Source: Vibrio pomeroyi (GTDB lineage: Bacteria; Pseudomonadota; Gammaproteobacteria; Enterobacterales; Vibrionaceae). Taken from it: a stretch of DNA of 64,000 nt. The DNA is taken from the NCBI RefSeq assembly GCF_024347595.1, contig NZ_AP025506.1, positions 1,798,001 to 1,862,000 on the forward strand, in the 5' to 3' direction. Numbering within the stretch: position 1 is the stretch's first letter; every line of letters starts with the position of its first letter. A program made the position numbers and the translations under genes. Below the pieces are notes generated by a model. That model did no database searches. It was given only the letters and a program-made list of their open reading frames with translations, and was not told where the DNA came from. Positions 17,781 to 25,528 of the stretch are shown here, piece after piece.

Positions 17781-18610
17781 AGTGCACCTCCCATCTTCGC
17801 TGCGTTCTTAGGCGAGATAATTTCAATGCTCACTCGGCGGTTAGTCAGAAGAGTACCTGCGGTTTCACCCTCAAAAAGCGGTACCGTTTCACCCACAGAC
17901 ACAGCCTTGATTCGCTGTGGGCTAAGTCCAAAGATGGTGAGGTAACGTTCAACCTGTTTTGCTCGCCCAAGAGCTAACTTATCGTTGTACTCTTCAGTGC
18001 CTGTCGCATCTGCGTGCCCAGTAACAATTAAGTCTAACGATTTGTTTTCTTTTAGAATGTAAGACGCTTCAGCCAGTTTTCCCATGTACTTAGGATTCAC
18101 TTCGGTAGAGTCTTGAGCGAATTGGTTATCAACATTTAACAAGTCATACAGTTGTTCAATCACAGACAACTGCATACGGAATTGGTTTTCATTTTTAGGA
18201 GGTTCGCAGCGAGCTTGCGAGGTAACATAGTCGAGTTGGACTTCAAGTTCGTTAAGGCGTTTTCTTTGAATAACAAGGTCGTTGGCAGCATCCAATAGAA
18301 GACCACCTTGTAGTTCTCGTGCGATACGATTTTGCTTTTCTATGGCTTGAACAACGGCAGCAGGGAAGCACCAGCGAGCACCTTCTTGGATCAAGGCATC
18401 TAAATGTAGTTTTGCTAGTTGCCAATCAAAACGTAGTCCGTGTTCAGGACCAAGCGGCTCATCGGGCATGACAGGAGAGAAGTCAGAGTTCTGATAATTA
18501 ATCGAGTCGTAACTTTCTGCTAAACCTCCGGTGCCTTGTTCTGGGTAACTTGTGCAACCCAGAACTAGGACAGACAGAGAAAGGGCTATGTAGTTTTTAA
18601 GTTTTTTCAT
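17777..18610 (-). CDS. sypB: OmpA-family lipoprotein, SypB-like
   Basis: A 277-residue protein with a lipoprotein signal (LSLSVLVLGC, lipidated Cys at about residue 19). A helical middle contains QKRKRL-like and coiled segments. A C-terminal OmpA/MotB peptidoglycan-binding domain runs from about 170 to 270 (VTGHADATGTEEYNDKLALG, GLSPQRIKAVSVGE, NRRVSIEI). It probably anchors the export machinery to peptidoglycan. It lies between sypA and sypC and is probably co-transcribed from the sypA sigma-54 promoter. Confidence 0.82.
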   Translation of the reverse strand: MKKLKNYIALSLSVLVLGCTSYPEQGTGGLAESYDSINYQNSDFSPVMPDEPLGPEHGLRFDWQLAKLHLDALIQEGARWCFPAAVVQAIEKQNRIARELQGGLLLDAANDLVIQRKRLNELEVQLDYVTSQARCEPPKNENQFRMQLSVIEQLYDLLNVDNQFAQDSTEVNPKYMGKLAEASYILKENKSLDLIVTGHADATGTEEYNDKLALGRAKQVERYLTIFGLSPQRIKAVSVGETVPLFEGETAGTLLTNRRVSIEIISPKNAAKMGGAL

Positions 18611-18672
18611 GCCAACGTCCTTTGTTTTTTCTTTTTATTATTATTTTTAGTTACTTCTAGCTTAGTGGATCT

Positions 18673-19002
18673 TCATGAATTAGTAGGATTTTTTGAGTTA
18701 ACAGGGATAGCGTGGCCAATACGCAGTAGATTCATAATTTCTAGTGGCTGACCTGATACGTTTTCCAAGCGCATATTTCTTTCACGTTCAGTTAGGCGTT
18801 TGAACATATAAACAATCGCGCCTACACCTGAAGAGTCCAAAAACTGCACTTCACTGAAATCGACTTCGATCTCTTGGTGACCATCATTTGAAATCACATC
18901 GTCAATGTCTGTCTGTGCATCGCGGCTACCCGCTGCGTCTAAATCACCGAAAATAGAAAGAGTCAGCGTTGTTGTGTTTAGGTCAATTTTGCGTAATTCC
19001 AT
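18673..19002 (-). CDS. sypA: STAS-domain regulator, SypA-like
   Basis: A 109-residue single-domain STAS (anti-sigma-factor antagonist type) protein. The phosphorylatable serine region is FLDSSGVGA at residues 55-62. In V. fischeri SypA promotes biofilm formation and is switched by phosphorylation of a serine at this position by SypE. No SypE-like kinase/phosphatase gene is seen in this locus. The ATG at 19002 with GGAGATATCATT is preferred to an upstream in-frame start at 19074, because the sigma-54 promoter and its predicted start (near 19025) lie between them. Confidence 0.85.
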   Translation of the reverse strand: MELRKIDLNTTTLTLSIFGDLDAAGSRDAQTDIDDVISNDGHQEIEVDFSEVQFLDSSGVGAIVYMFKRLTERERNMRLENVSGQPLEIMNLLRIGHAIPVNSKNPTNS

Positions 19003-19035
19003 AATGATATCTCCTTGAATGCATGAGTTTAGAAT

Positions 19036-19052
19036 TGCACTGAATGTGCCAA
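19036..19052 (-). promoter_or_regulatory. Sigma-54 promoter of sypA
   Basis: The minus strand reads TTGGCACATTCAGTGCA. GG and GC are 12 bases apart, with a consensus -24 and one deviation in the -12 (GTGC). The predicted start near 19025 leaves about 23 bases before the ATG at 19002. Confidence 0.78.
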
Positions 19053-19065
19053 CTTTTATATTGCT

Positions 19066-19077
19066 TATTTTCAATTA
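19066..19077. promoter_or_regulatory. A/T-rich element at the sypA promoter (possible IHF site)
   Basis: TATTTTCAATTA is placed 14 bases from GTGCCA, as at sypP and sypM. TTTCAATTAGTTA matches the IHF core with one mismatch. Confidence 0.45.
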
Positions 19078-19101
19078 GTTAGAGTTTTTCTTTGGGTGGG
19101 T

Positions 19102-19136
19102 GTCATATTGAGAAACGCCACTTCTCAATATGAGAA
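19102..19136. promoter_or_regulatory. Double SypG enhancer upstream of sypA
   Basis: Two overlapping inverted-repeat sites are present. TTCTCAATATGAGAA (19122-19136) is a perfect palindrome. On the minus strand TTCTCAATATGAC (19102-19114) repeats it. Together they also form a hairpin-like 12-bp inverted repeat around ACGCCAC. They lie 52-86 bases upstream of the -24 GG and match the syp enhancer consensus. Confidence 0.7.
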
Positions 19137-19335
19137 GTAAAAATGAATGAATTTTTGAGAGTCACAATTGATTGATATTGCGAATGAAACGCTAAGTTAA
19201 ATAAGACTGAAGATTGGATCGCATCTCTAAGGAAATCTCACGTACCGTAATTCGAGACCACATAGGATAAAAATACTTGAAGGAAAAAGTACTCGAGTAA
19301 ATAGCAGATCAAAACAGAAAGCGGATAGGGAGTAG

Positions 19336-20181
19336 ATGATGAGATTAACCAAATTGGCGGTTGCAACACTCTTGGCATTTTCATTGCCATCTCACTCATC
19401 TTATTTACCGCCTGAACAGTTAGTATTAGCCAATACCTATAAACAAGGAATAGATGTCTCTGAGTATTGGACGAGTGAGAAACTCGATGGTATTCGAGCC
19501 TTATGGGATGGAAAGCATTTTTATACAAGAAATGGTAATCGAATTTACGCACCAAAGTGGTTTACAGAGAGCTTGCCACAAGTGCACTTAGAGGGAGAGC
19601 TGTGGGCTGGACGAGGGAAATTCCATCTTGTTCAATCTACTGTGTTAGATCACACACCTAGCGATAACGCTTGGCGACAGATCGACTTCATGCTCTTCGA
19701 TATGCCAGGTGCAGCCGGAGATTACCAAAAGCGTTATTACAACATATTGCATTGGGTGAGCGTAATCGATGAGTCACACGTCGGTTATGTTGAACATTCA
19801 CCCATAAAGAATGAAGAAGCGTTGTTTCACCAACTAGACAACGTAGATGAGCGACACGGCGAGGGTTTGATGCTTCGCAAGATCACTAGCCGTTATCAAG
19901 CAGGTCGCAGCAATGACTTATTAAAACTCAAAAGACACCATGATGCTGAAGCCACTGTGATTGGTTATAAAACAGGGACGGGCAAATACAAAGGAATGAT
20001 GGGCTCAATCTTAGTTCACAACGAGCAGGGCGTAGAGTTTTACATTGGCAGCGGGTTTACTGACAAAATGAGATTGTCGCCACCCGAGATTGGTAGTCGT
20101 ATTACTTTTCGCTACAACGGCCTGACTCAAAACGGAAAGCCAAAGTTTGCAAGGTTTGTCAGAGAGAAGAGTGACTATTGA
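19336..20181 (+). CDS. ligE: Periplasmic ATP-dependent DNA ligase (Lig E type)
   Basis: A 281-residue minimal ATP-dependent DNA ligase. A signal peptide (about 1-22, cleavage near SLPSHSS) directs it to the periplasm. The adenylylated lysine is K49 in SEKLDGIRA (motif I). TRNGNRIYAP (motif III-like), LEGELWAG (motif IIIa/IV) and GLMLRK then LLKLKRHHDAEATV (motifs IV-V) complete the nucleotidyltransferase domain. An OB-like C-terminal part ends at FARFVREKSDY. Related proteins seal nicks in double-stranded DNA and have been linked to extracellular DNA handling or uptake. It is a single gene with its own terminator. Confidence 0.88.
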   Translation: MMRLTKLAVATLLAFSLPSHSSYLPPEQLVLANTYKQGIDVSEYWTSEKLDGIRALWDGKHFYTRNGNRIYAPKWFTESLPQVHLEGELWAGRGKFHLVQSTVLDHTPSDNAWRQIDFMLFDMPGAAGDYQKRYYNILHWVSVIDESHVGYVEHSPIKNEEALFHQLDNVDERHGEGLMLRKITSRYQAGRSNDLLKLKRHHDAEATVIGYKTGTGKYKGMMGSILVHNEQGVEFYIGSGFTDKMRLSPPEIGSRITFRYNGLTQNGKPKFARFVREKSDY

Positions 20182-20220
20182 GTTGTTTAATCATTTGATT
20201 TTAATAATTTAGAAAGCAAA

Positions 20221-20248
20221 AGAGCCCTGATGATCAGAGCTCTTTTTT
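20221..20248 (+). terminator. Terminator after the DNA ligase gene
   Basis: AGAGCCCTGA / TCAGAGCTCT arms (one mismatch) with a three-base loop and a six-T run. Confidence 0.75.
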
Positions 20249-20312
20249 GTTTTATGTTTTATGTTTTAGCGGGTTCCACCAATGCTAGTTATGACAATTG
20301 TTTCTGGCTAGA

Positions 20313-21683
20313 TTATCGAGAACTGAATTCCAGTTGTACTTCATCACTTTGTTTATGCATCCAATGAAGGCGCATACCAAGCATGGTCGCCGCTGAAGAT
20401 AAACCAATAATGAAGCCAACCCAGAAACCATGTGCTCCCATAGGCTCAACAATCCAATCTGTCATTCCTAAGATGTAGCCGATAGGAAGACCAAGCAACC
20501 AGTAAGCCACAAAGGTAATATTAAAGATCGAACGCATATCTTTGTAGCCACGCAAAGCACCTGCAGCGATAACTTGAATGGCGTCGGTACATTGATAAAC
20601 CGCTGCGAACAACAGTAATTGCATTGCAACGGTAATTACCGCGGTATTCTCTGTGTACAGTAATGAAACCTGCTCTCTGAAAATTGCCGTCAATGCTGCC
20701 GTCATTAATGCAGTCACTAAACCAACAATGATACCCACGTGTGTCGCGATCTTCGCACCTTCGGTATTATTTTCACCTAGCTTATGGCCAACACGAATAC
20801 TCACGGCGGCACCAATACTCATTGGAATCATGAAGACCAGTGAAGAGAAGTTGATCGCGACTTGGTGCGCGGCAACAATCAATGAGCCAAGTGGGGCAAC
20901 CAACAAGGAAACAACGGCAAACAAGGTTACCTCGAAGAAGATAGCCGCTGCGACAGGAAAGCCAAGTCTAAACAGGCGAATTTGAGCTTTAAGTTGCGGC
21001 TTATGGAACGTACCGAAGATGTTGATTTTCGCTAAACGTTTTGAAGTTAAAACGTAAGCGAACAGCAGTGCAAACATCACCCAGTACACGATAGCCGTTG
21101 CAACGCCACAGCCAACACCACCCAGTGCAGGAGCACCCAGTTTTCCGTATACGAACATCCAGTTAAGCGGGATGTTTAATAGCAAGCCAATAAAACCAAT
21201 CACCATTGCAGGCTTAGTTAAAGACATTCCATCGGTAAAACTTCTCAAGGTTTGGAACAGTAAGAAAGCAGGTACAGCAAACATCACCGCATTCATATAG
21301 CCGATGGTTTTTTCCGCCATGAGTTGTTCAATGTCCATCCACTCCAATATCAATTGTGTCTGGAACAGTACGCCAATGATTGGAAGGGAGATGACGAGCG
21401 CTAAAAATGCGCCTTGTTGAATTTCAAATGGAATTTTTACTTGTCGACCAGAACCATTCAGTTGTGCAACGACAGGAACCAACGCCATCAATAGGCCAAC
21501 ACCAAATAGGATTGATGGTAGCCAGATACTTGCTGCAATCGAAACCGCCGCCATATCGATAGCACTTACGCCACCGGCCATTACGGTATCAACGAAACCC
21601 ATACCAGTTTGTGCAACGGATGCGATCAATACTGGGGTCGCAAGTTTGATTAGATTCGAGGATTCTTCTTTGTAACGATGCAC
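20313..21683 (-). CDS. norM: Multidrug/Na+ antiporter NorM (MATE family)
   Basis: A 456-residue, 12-helix exporter that uses a cation gradient to expel cationic drugs. The protein from the GTG at 21683 (reading HRYKEESSNLIKLATPVL after the initiator) has exactly the usual vibrio NorM length. GGAG stands about eight bases before the GTG. A longer in-frame reading from 21797 would add 38 residues unlike the family. PVLIASVAQTGMGFVDTVMA is the N-terminal MATE signature. It is divergent from ribE, an arrangement known from other vibrios. Confidence 0.9.
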   Translation of the reverse strand: MHRYKEESSNLIKLATPVLIASVAQTGMGFVDTVMAGGVSAIDMAAVSIAASIWLPSILFGVGLLMALVPVVAQLNGSGRQVKIPFEIQQGAFLALVISLPIIGVLFQTQLILEWMDIEQLMAEKTIGYMNAVMFAVPAFLLFQTLRSFTDGMSLTKPAMVIGFIGLLLNIPLNWMFVYGKLGAPALGGVGCGVATAIVYWVMFALLFAYVLTSKRLAKINIFGTFHKPQLKAQIRLFRLGFPVAAAIFFEVTLFAVVSLLVAPLGSLIVAAHQVAINFSSLVFMIPMSIGAAVSIRVGHKLGENNTEGAKIATHVGIIVGLVTALMTAALTAIFREQVSLLYTENTAVITVAMQLLLFAAVYQCTDAIQVIAAGALRGYKDMRSIFNITFVAYWLLGLPIGYILGMTDWIVEPMGAHGFWVGFIIGLSSAATMLGMRLHWMHKQSDEVQLEFSSR

Positions 21684-21822
21684 AAACAACTCCAAATAAG
21701 AGGGAAAATTAGAATAATAGTGTAGGAAAGGACATTCTGAAGGAATCAGAGACAATGATCTTAAGCTTCCACTGGACGAATCATAAAGAAATGTCACAAT
21801 AACTGCTATGAAAAACTGTTAT

Positions 21823-22090
21823 TAGGGCGTATTGATCTTTCGAGCTGATTTTTGCAGCGAGTTGCTGGGGATTTATACAAGGCAGAGGCGTCGATGTGTA
21901 GCTAGCCTACATGAGAAGCCGATAACGTAGTAAAAATGACCAGCAAACGCTGCCCGAAGGGTTCGGCTAAAAGCGTTTTACTCTTTGTTGAGGGAGATTT
22001 ACTTAGAATGACTAGGCTACTTCCCCCTCGCCGCGATTAAAACGCTTTTATCTCGAACAAAATTTAACCACGAAAGGTCAACACGCCCTA
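21823..22090. mobile_element. MITE-like non-autonomous repeat inserted upstream of ribE
   Basis: A 268-base element with 20-bp terminal inverted repeats, TAGGGCGTATTGATCTTTCG at the left and the complement of TAGGGCGTGTTGACCTTTCG at the right (two mismatches). TA at both outer ends could be the target duplication of an IS630/Tc1-like transposase. It has no ORF. Internal inverted pairs include GCAGCGAGTTGCTGG / CCAGCAAACGCTGC and AAAAGCGTTTTA / AAAACGCTTTT, so the transcript would fold strongly. Its right end is 20 bases from the ribE ATG. I recall similar repeats in vibrio genomes but cannot check copy number here. Confidence 0.75.
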
Positions 22091-22110
22091 GAATGCTAAA
22101 TAGGAATCTT

Positions 22111-22719
22111 ATGTTTACAGGTATCGTTCAAGGCATGGCAACACTGGTTGCTATCAACAAAAAAAAGTCGTTTCAAACTCATACCATTGAGCTAAGTAAC
22201 GAAATGATTGAAGGGTTAGCGATTGGTGCTTCAGTAGCTCATAACGGTTGTTGCTTAACGGTAACGGAAATTTCAGGAAACCAGATTGCTTTTGATTTAA
22301 TGCAAGCGACATTGCGATTGACGAACTTAGGCCAGCTGAATGTTGGTGATAAAGTGAATGTTGAGCGTGCAGCAAAGTTTGGTGACGAAATTGGCGGCCA
22401 TAGCATGTCTGGCCATATTACTCTGATGGCTGACCTAGTTGATGTGATTAAGACTGAGAACAACCGTACACTTTGGTTTGAACTGCCAGAAGAATCGATG
22501 AAGTACGTGTTGAGCAAGGGTTATATTGGCGTTGATGGTTGTTCATTGACGATAGGTGAAGTGGAAGAGAACCGTTTCTCTGTCCATCTGATCCCAGAAA
22601 CGCTGAATCGTACTCTGTTTGGCGGCCGTGAAGTCGGTGACCAAGTAAACATCGAATTCGACCCACAAACTCAAGCTATCGTTGATACGGTAGAGCGTGT
22701 ATTAGCGAACCAGAAATAG
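22111..22719 (+). CDS. ribE: Riboflavin synthase alpha subunit
   Basis: A 202-residue enzyme that dismutates two 6,7-dimethyl-8-ribityllumazine molecules into riboflavin. Two homologous lumazine-binding halves are visible. The first begins [15 protein letters not shown] with [11 protein letters not shown]. The second begins [16 protein letters not shown] with [12 protein letters not shown]. The ATG at 22111 with AGGAATCTT in front is preferred to an in-frame ATG at 22093, because MFTGIV is the family's N-terminus. The native upstream region has been displaced by the MITE, so its promoter must lie in the 20 remaining bases, inside the element or beyond it. Confidence 0.92.
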   Translation: MFTGIVQGMATLVAINKKKSFQTHTIELSNEMIEGLAIGASVAHNGCCLTVTEISGNQIAFDLMQATLRLTNLGQLNVGDKVNVERAAKFGDEIGGHSMSGHITLMADLVDVIKTENNRTLWFELPEESMKYVLSKGYIGVDGCSLTIGEVEENRFSVHLIPETLNRTLFGGREVGDQVNIEFDPQTQAIVDTVERVLANQK

Positions 22720-22770
22720 CCAGTAAGCGCATTGAATCGGTGGCGATAAAATCATATCGATGACCAAATT

Positions 22771-22799
22771 AAAAAAGAGCACATGAGGTGCTCTTTTTT
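22771..22799. terminator. Bidirectional terminator, ribE / CPXCG gene
   Basis: Perfect 12-bp arms AAAAAAGAGCAC / GTGCTCTTTTTT with a five-base loop and T-runs on both strands, between convergent genes. Confidence 0.9.
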
Positions 22800-22827
22800 G
22801 ATCTTGGTTTAAACGAGAAACTGATTG

Positions 22828-23031
22828 TCAAAATACTTGTTCATCATCGGCATCAATCGAAAGGTTGATTCTGTCTCTTACCTCGTCGACCTGCATATCC
22901 AAATGAATGGCATTGCAACACGCGGGACAATCATCATAGAAGTCTTGGCTACCATTAGATGCATCAAGCGTGATGTTGATACCGTGTCCACAATGCGGAC
23001 AGGAGACATGTTTCTCTGTGTATTTATGCAT
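22828..23031 (-). CDS. CPXCG-motif small Cys-rich protein
   Basis: A 67-residue protein with two zinc-knuckle-like pairs, CPHCG (residues 10-14) and CPAC (about 38-41), followed by an acidic tail. This fits the CPXCG-motif cysteine-rich family of gamma-proteobacteria, a probable zinc-ribbon protein of unknown function. It is separated by 63 bases from the kinase-like gene upstream and may be co-transcribed with it. Confidence 0.75.
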   Translation of the reverse strand: MHKYTEKHVSCPHCGHGINITLDASNGSQDFYDDCPACCNAIHLDMQVDEVRDRINLSIDADDEQVF

Positions 23032-23094
23032 GGCAAATTCTCCTCACTGTAACTGATACCAATCGTATTCGGTTATAAACAGCTGTAATTGGTA

Positions 23095-23961
23095 TTAAAC
23101 TGCTTGAATCTTCTGAATACACGCTTCGGTTTGTGCCAAGTAATGACCGCCAAATTGATTACAGTGATTGAGAAGATGGTACAAGTTATAAATATCTTTT
23201 CGATCAGTATAGCCAACGTCGAGCGGCATGACGCTTTGGTAACCTTCATAAAACTCTTTAGGGAAGCCTTCGAACAATTCGGTTAACGCCAAATCACACT
23301 CATGGTCACCCCAGTAACAAGCCGGGTCGTAACAAATTGGGCCAAACGCAGAGTTCGCGACATTGCCATTCCAAAGATCGCCGTGAAGCAAAGAAGGGCG
23401 GGGGTTGTGGCCTGCAAGTCGCATATTCACCACATCGACAATATCGTCGATGTCACCAAACTCAATGCCTTTCTCTTTTAACAATTGAAGTTGGAAACCG
23501 ATGCGTTGCTCTGAGAAAAAGCGTCCCCATTTTTTATGCCACGGATTAGGCTGAAGGGTACTGCCGATGTAGTTGTCTTGATCGCAACCAAACTCTTTTT
23601 GCTCTCCCCACTGATGAAGCTGAGCGAGTTGAACACCAAAATCGAAACTGTTGTTGCCTGTTTCTAGTGGTTTGGTTGGTAAGTAATTGAGGATAATGAA
23701 CGAGCACTCTTTGGTTTTCCCAATAAGAACCAACTCGGGCACATACACGGTGGAAGTATTTCTTAATAAACGCAGGTTCTCAGCTTCAATTTCAAACTTG
23801 GGTAGAAATTCACGCTGATTCACTTTAACAAAGTAACGTTCATTACCATCACTGATCATATAGCAATCGTTAATGTCACCACCAGAGACCTTCGTACGTT
23901 CAGTAATCTGAAAGTTGAACAAAAGCGTATCTGAAAGCTGTTGAGAAATGGCCTGCCACAT
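23095..23961 (-). CDS. Fructosamine kinase family protein (YniA-like)
   Basis: A 288-residue aminoglycoside-phosphotransferase-like kinase. It has the N-lobe YFVKVNQREFLPKFEIEAENL with the ATP-binding lysine and the catalytic loop LLHGDLWNGNV. The metal-binding region ICYDPACYWGDHECDLALTE lies near the C-terminus. Members phosphorylate ketoamines on glycated proteins or related sugars; the exact substrate here is unknown. The length matches the family. Confidence 0.85.
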   Translation of the reverse strand: MWQAISQQLSDTLLFNFQITERTKVSGGDINDCYMISDGNERYFVKVNQREFLPKFEIEAENLRLLRNTSTVYVPELVLIGKTKECSFIILNYLPTKPLETGNNSFDFGVQLAQLHQWGEQKEFGCDQDNYIGSTLQPNPWHKKWGRFFSEQRIGFQLQLLKEKGIEFGDIDDIVDVVNMRLAGHNPRPSLLHGDLWNGNVANSAFGPICYDPACYWGDHECDLALTELFEGFPKEFYEGYQSVMPLDVGYTDRKDIYNLYHLLNHCNQFGGHYLAQTEACIQKIQAV

Positions 23962-24506
23962 AGGAAATCCTCACAGAACTGTTGATTTGAAATACTATCG
24001 TTTAATAGCAATAGTTTAGGATAAATCTGAGTAATTTATAGACGTACTGGTCAATGTTCTCAGCTCTAATTCATATCAATATGAATCAATTGGTGGATTT
24101 GTGAACTCGCACTGTTTCAATGCCTTTGATTAATCGACAAAAAATGCAGAGTGGCAATGAGTTTCAGTTTGGAACTAGCTTCACATTCGACATCGAATTC
24201 GAGGTCGTTCACTAGAAAATCGCAGGTAGGTTGCTATTGTCTACGCTTAAACTTTAGCTATTACTAATAGTCCACTAATTGCGTCATGTGGAAGGCGGGG
24301 TAAGTGCTCATCAAGATCGCACTGAAACCGTTGTTAAGTCCTATTTCTCTGCTTTGTTTGTAGATTGATTCAATTTTGAGCTTAAATGCTAGCAAAGATC
24401 ATTTTAATATTACTTTTAGCAATAAAATGATGACAAATGGCTTCATTTACATAGTATTAGCCTAGAACGTGTTAATCTGCTTAAGAGCTTAAAACGGAGA
24501 TTTATT
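23962..24506. other. Intergenic region, nothing clear
   Basis: 545 A/T-rich bases between divergent genes. A palindromic ATTCATATCAATATGAAT lies at about 24069-24086. Otherwise there is no RNA gene, repeat or sigma-54 signal that I can support. Promoters for both flanking genes must be here. Confidence 0.35.
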
Positions 24507-24851
24507 GTGGTTGTAGAAACCGATGGCTATCTAGCTTTAATCGAGCACCTATCATTCAACCTAGATGTATTTACCAATGGTAATGGTGATACAGGAAATG
24601 AAAGTGTCGAAGACATTATTACAGATATGATTTCAACGAACATCATGGCTATCTTCGAACAAAACCCTGAACTGCACGCGAGTGTACGTTTTCAACTGCT
24701 TAAAGAAGCAGACGCCGTTGTTGCGGATTTAGGTGAAGTATTAGCCGGTGTATGGGCTAAGAAGGCGACTAACGAACAGATCGTATTCCTAGACGAATAC
24801 ATCGCGTTAGTGAAAAACCTGTTTGATACGGCTGTCGCTAAATACGACTAA
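24507..24851 (+). CDS. DUF3802 family protein
   Basis: A 114-residue soluble, acidic, helical protein starting at GTG with ACGGAG nine bases upstream. It matches, from memory, the DUF3802 family found in Vibrionaceae and relatives. VADLGEVLAGVW and EQIVFLDEYIALVKNLF are conserved-looking segments. The function is unknown. It appears monocistronic. Confidence 0.65.
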   Translation: MVVETDGYLALIEHLSFNLDVFTNGNGDTGNESVEDIITDMISTNIMAIFEQNPELHASVRFQLLKEADAVVADLGEVLAGVWAKKATNEQIVFLDEYIALVKNLFDTAVAKYD

Positions 24852-24880
24852 CTGTTCGCGTATCAATCTAAAATACTAAA

Positions 24881-24950
24881 GGGCGTTTAAGCCGTAACAT
24901 TTGATGTTATGTCGTTCAGCGGTGAATCTCTTGAACCGCTATAAACGCCT
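24881..24950. other. Branched inverted-repeat structure between DUF3802 and NlpC genes
   Basis: An outer stem GGCGTTTA (24882-24889) / TAAACGCC (24942-24949) encloses two hairpins, GTAACAT / ATGTTAT and AGCGGT / ACCGCT. It would fold as a three-way junction and reaches into the stop codon of the convergent NlpC gene. There is no long T-run. A shared transcript-end structure is the mild interpretation. Confidence 0.4.
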
Positions 24951-25424
24951 AAAGTGCCAAAACTTGGAAGCCCAATAAGGGTTGTCCAGCCTCGATATAA
25001 TCACACCTTTCGATGTAGAAGCATGTAGGAATTGGTTATTTCCTAAGTAAACGCCAACGTGTCGCACTGTCATCGATGTCTTAAAAAACACCAAATCGCC
25101 ACTCGTTGCCTGTTCATACGCAATTTCTTTTCCCTTTTGGCTCTGATCTTTTGTAGTTCTTGGTAGGGCTTGTTGGGTCGCATTTTGGACGGCAATCTGT
25201 ACGAAAGCGGAGCAATCGACACCTCTAAATGACGTTCCGCCGAAATGGTACGGCACACCTTTCCACTGCTCATACACGCTCATATAAGCATTTGTAGTCA
25301 ATTGTTCTGACTTTGATAGAGGTTTCTGTCCGGTTTGACTAAGCAGAGAAGGAGACGGGGTCGAGCTACATGCAGCTAATGTTGCGAAAGTTATTGTAAC
25401 TGCAAGCATTTTTCTGAATTTCAT
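24939..25424 (-). CDS. NlpC/P60 family lipoprotein peptidase
   Basis: A 161-residue lipoprotein with lipobox LAAC (Cys19), expected to cut peptide stems in peptidoglycan from the periplasmic side. The NlpC/P60 triad is visible as C71 (VDCSAFVQ), H122 (RHVGVYLG) and H134 (FLHAST). A short linker (20-45) separates the lipid anchor from the domain. It resembles the Spr/NlpC group by size. It is a single gene, convergent with DUF3802. Confidence 0.85.
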   Translation of the reverse strand: MKFRKMLAVTITFATLAACSSTPSPSLLSQTGQKPLSKSEQLTTNAYMSVYEQWKGVPYHFGGTSFRGVDCSAFVQIAVQNATQQALPRTTKDQSQKGKEIAYEQATSGDLVFFKTSMTVRHVGVYLGNNQFLHASTSKGVIISRLDNPYWASKFWHFRRL

Positions 25425-25528
25425 ATGTAACTCTTCTGAAAAAAAAATGAAATAAAAACGTCATCAAGGACTTCTAGTATACGGACTAACTTAAGGATAT
25501 CTCTTTTCGTAGTCAAACTGGATTTCAC

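Noticed and set aside
21798..22110. Possible FMN riboswitch upstream of ribE
   Set aside because: None of the conserved RFN blocks is present. The 268-bp block has inverted termini and TA ends, so a MITE-like element explains it.
24881..24950. Integron attC-like site
   Set aside because: It lacks the RYYYAAC / GTTRRRY core pairs, is not repeated in the window, and no integrase or cassette array is nearby.
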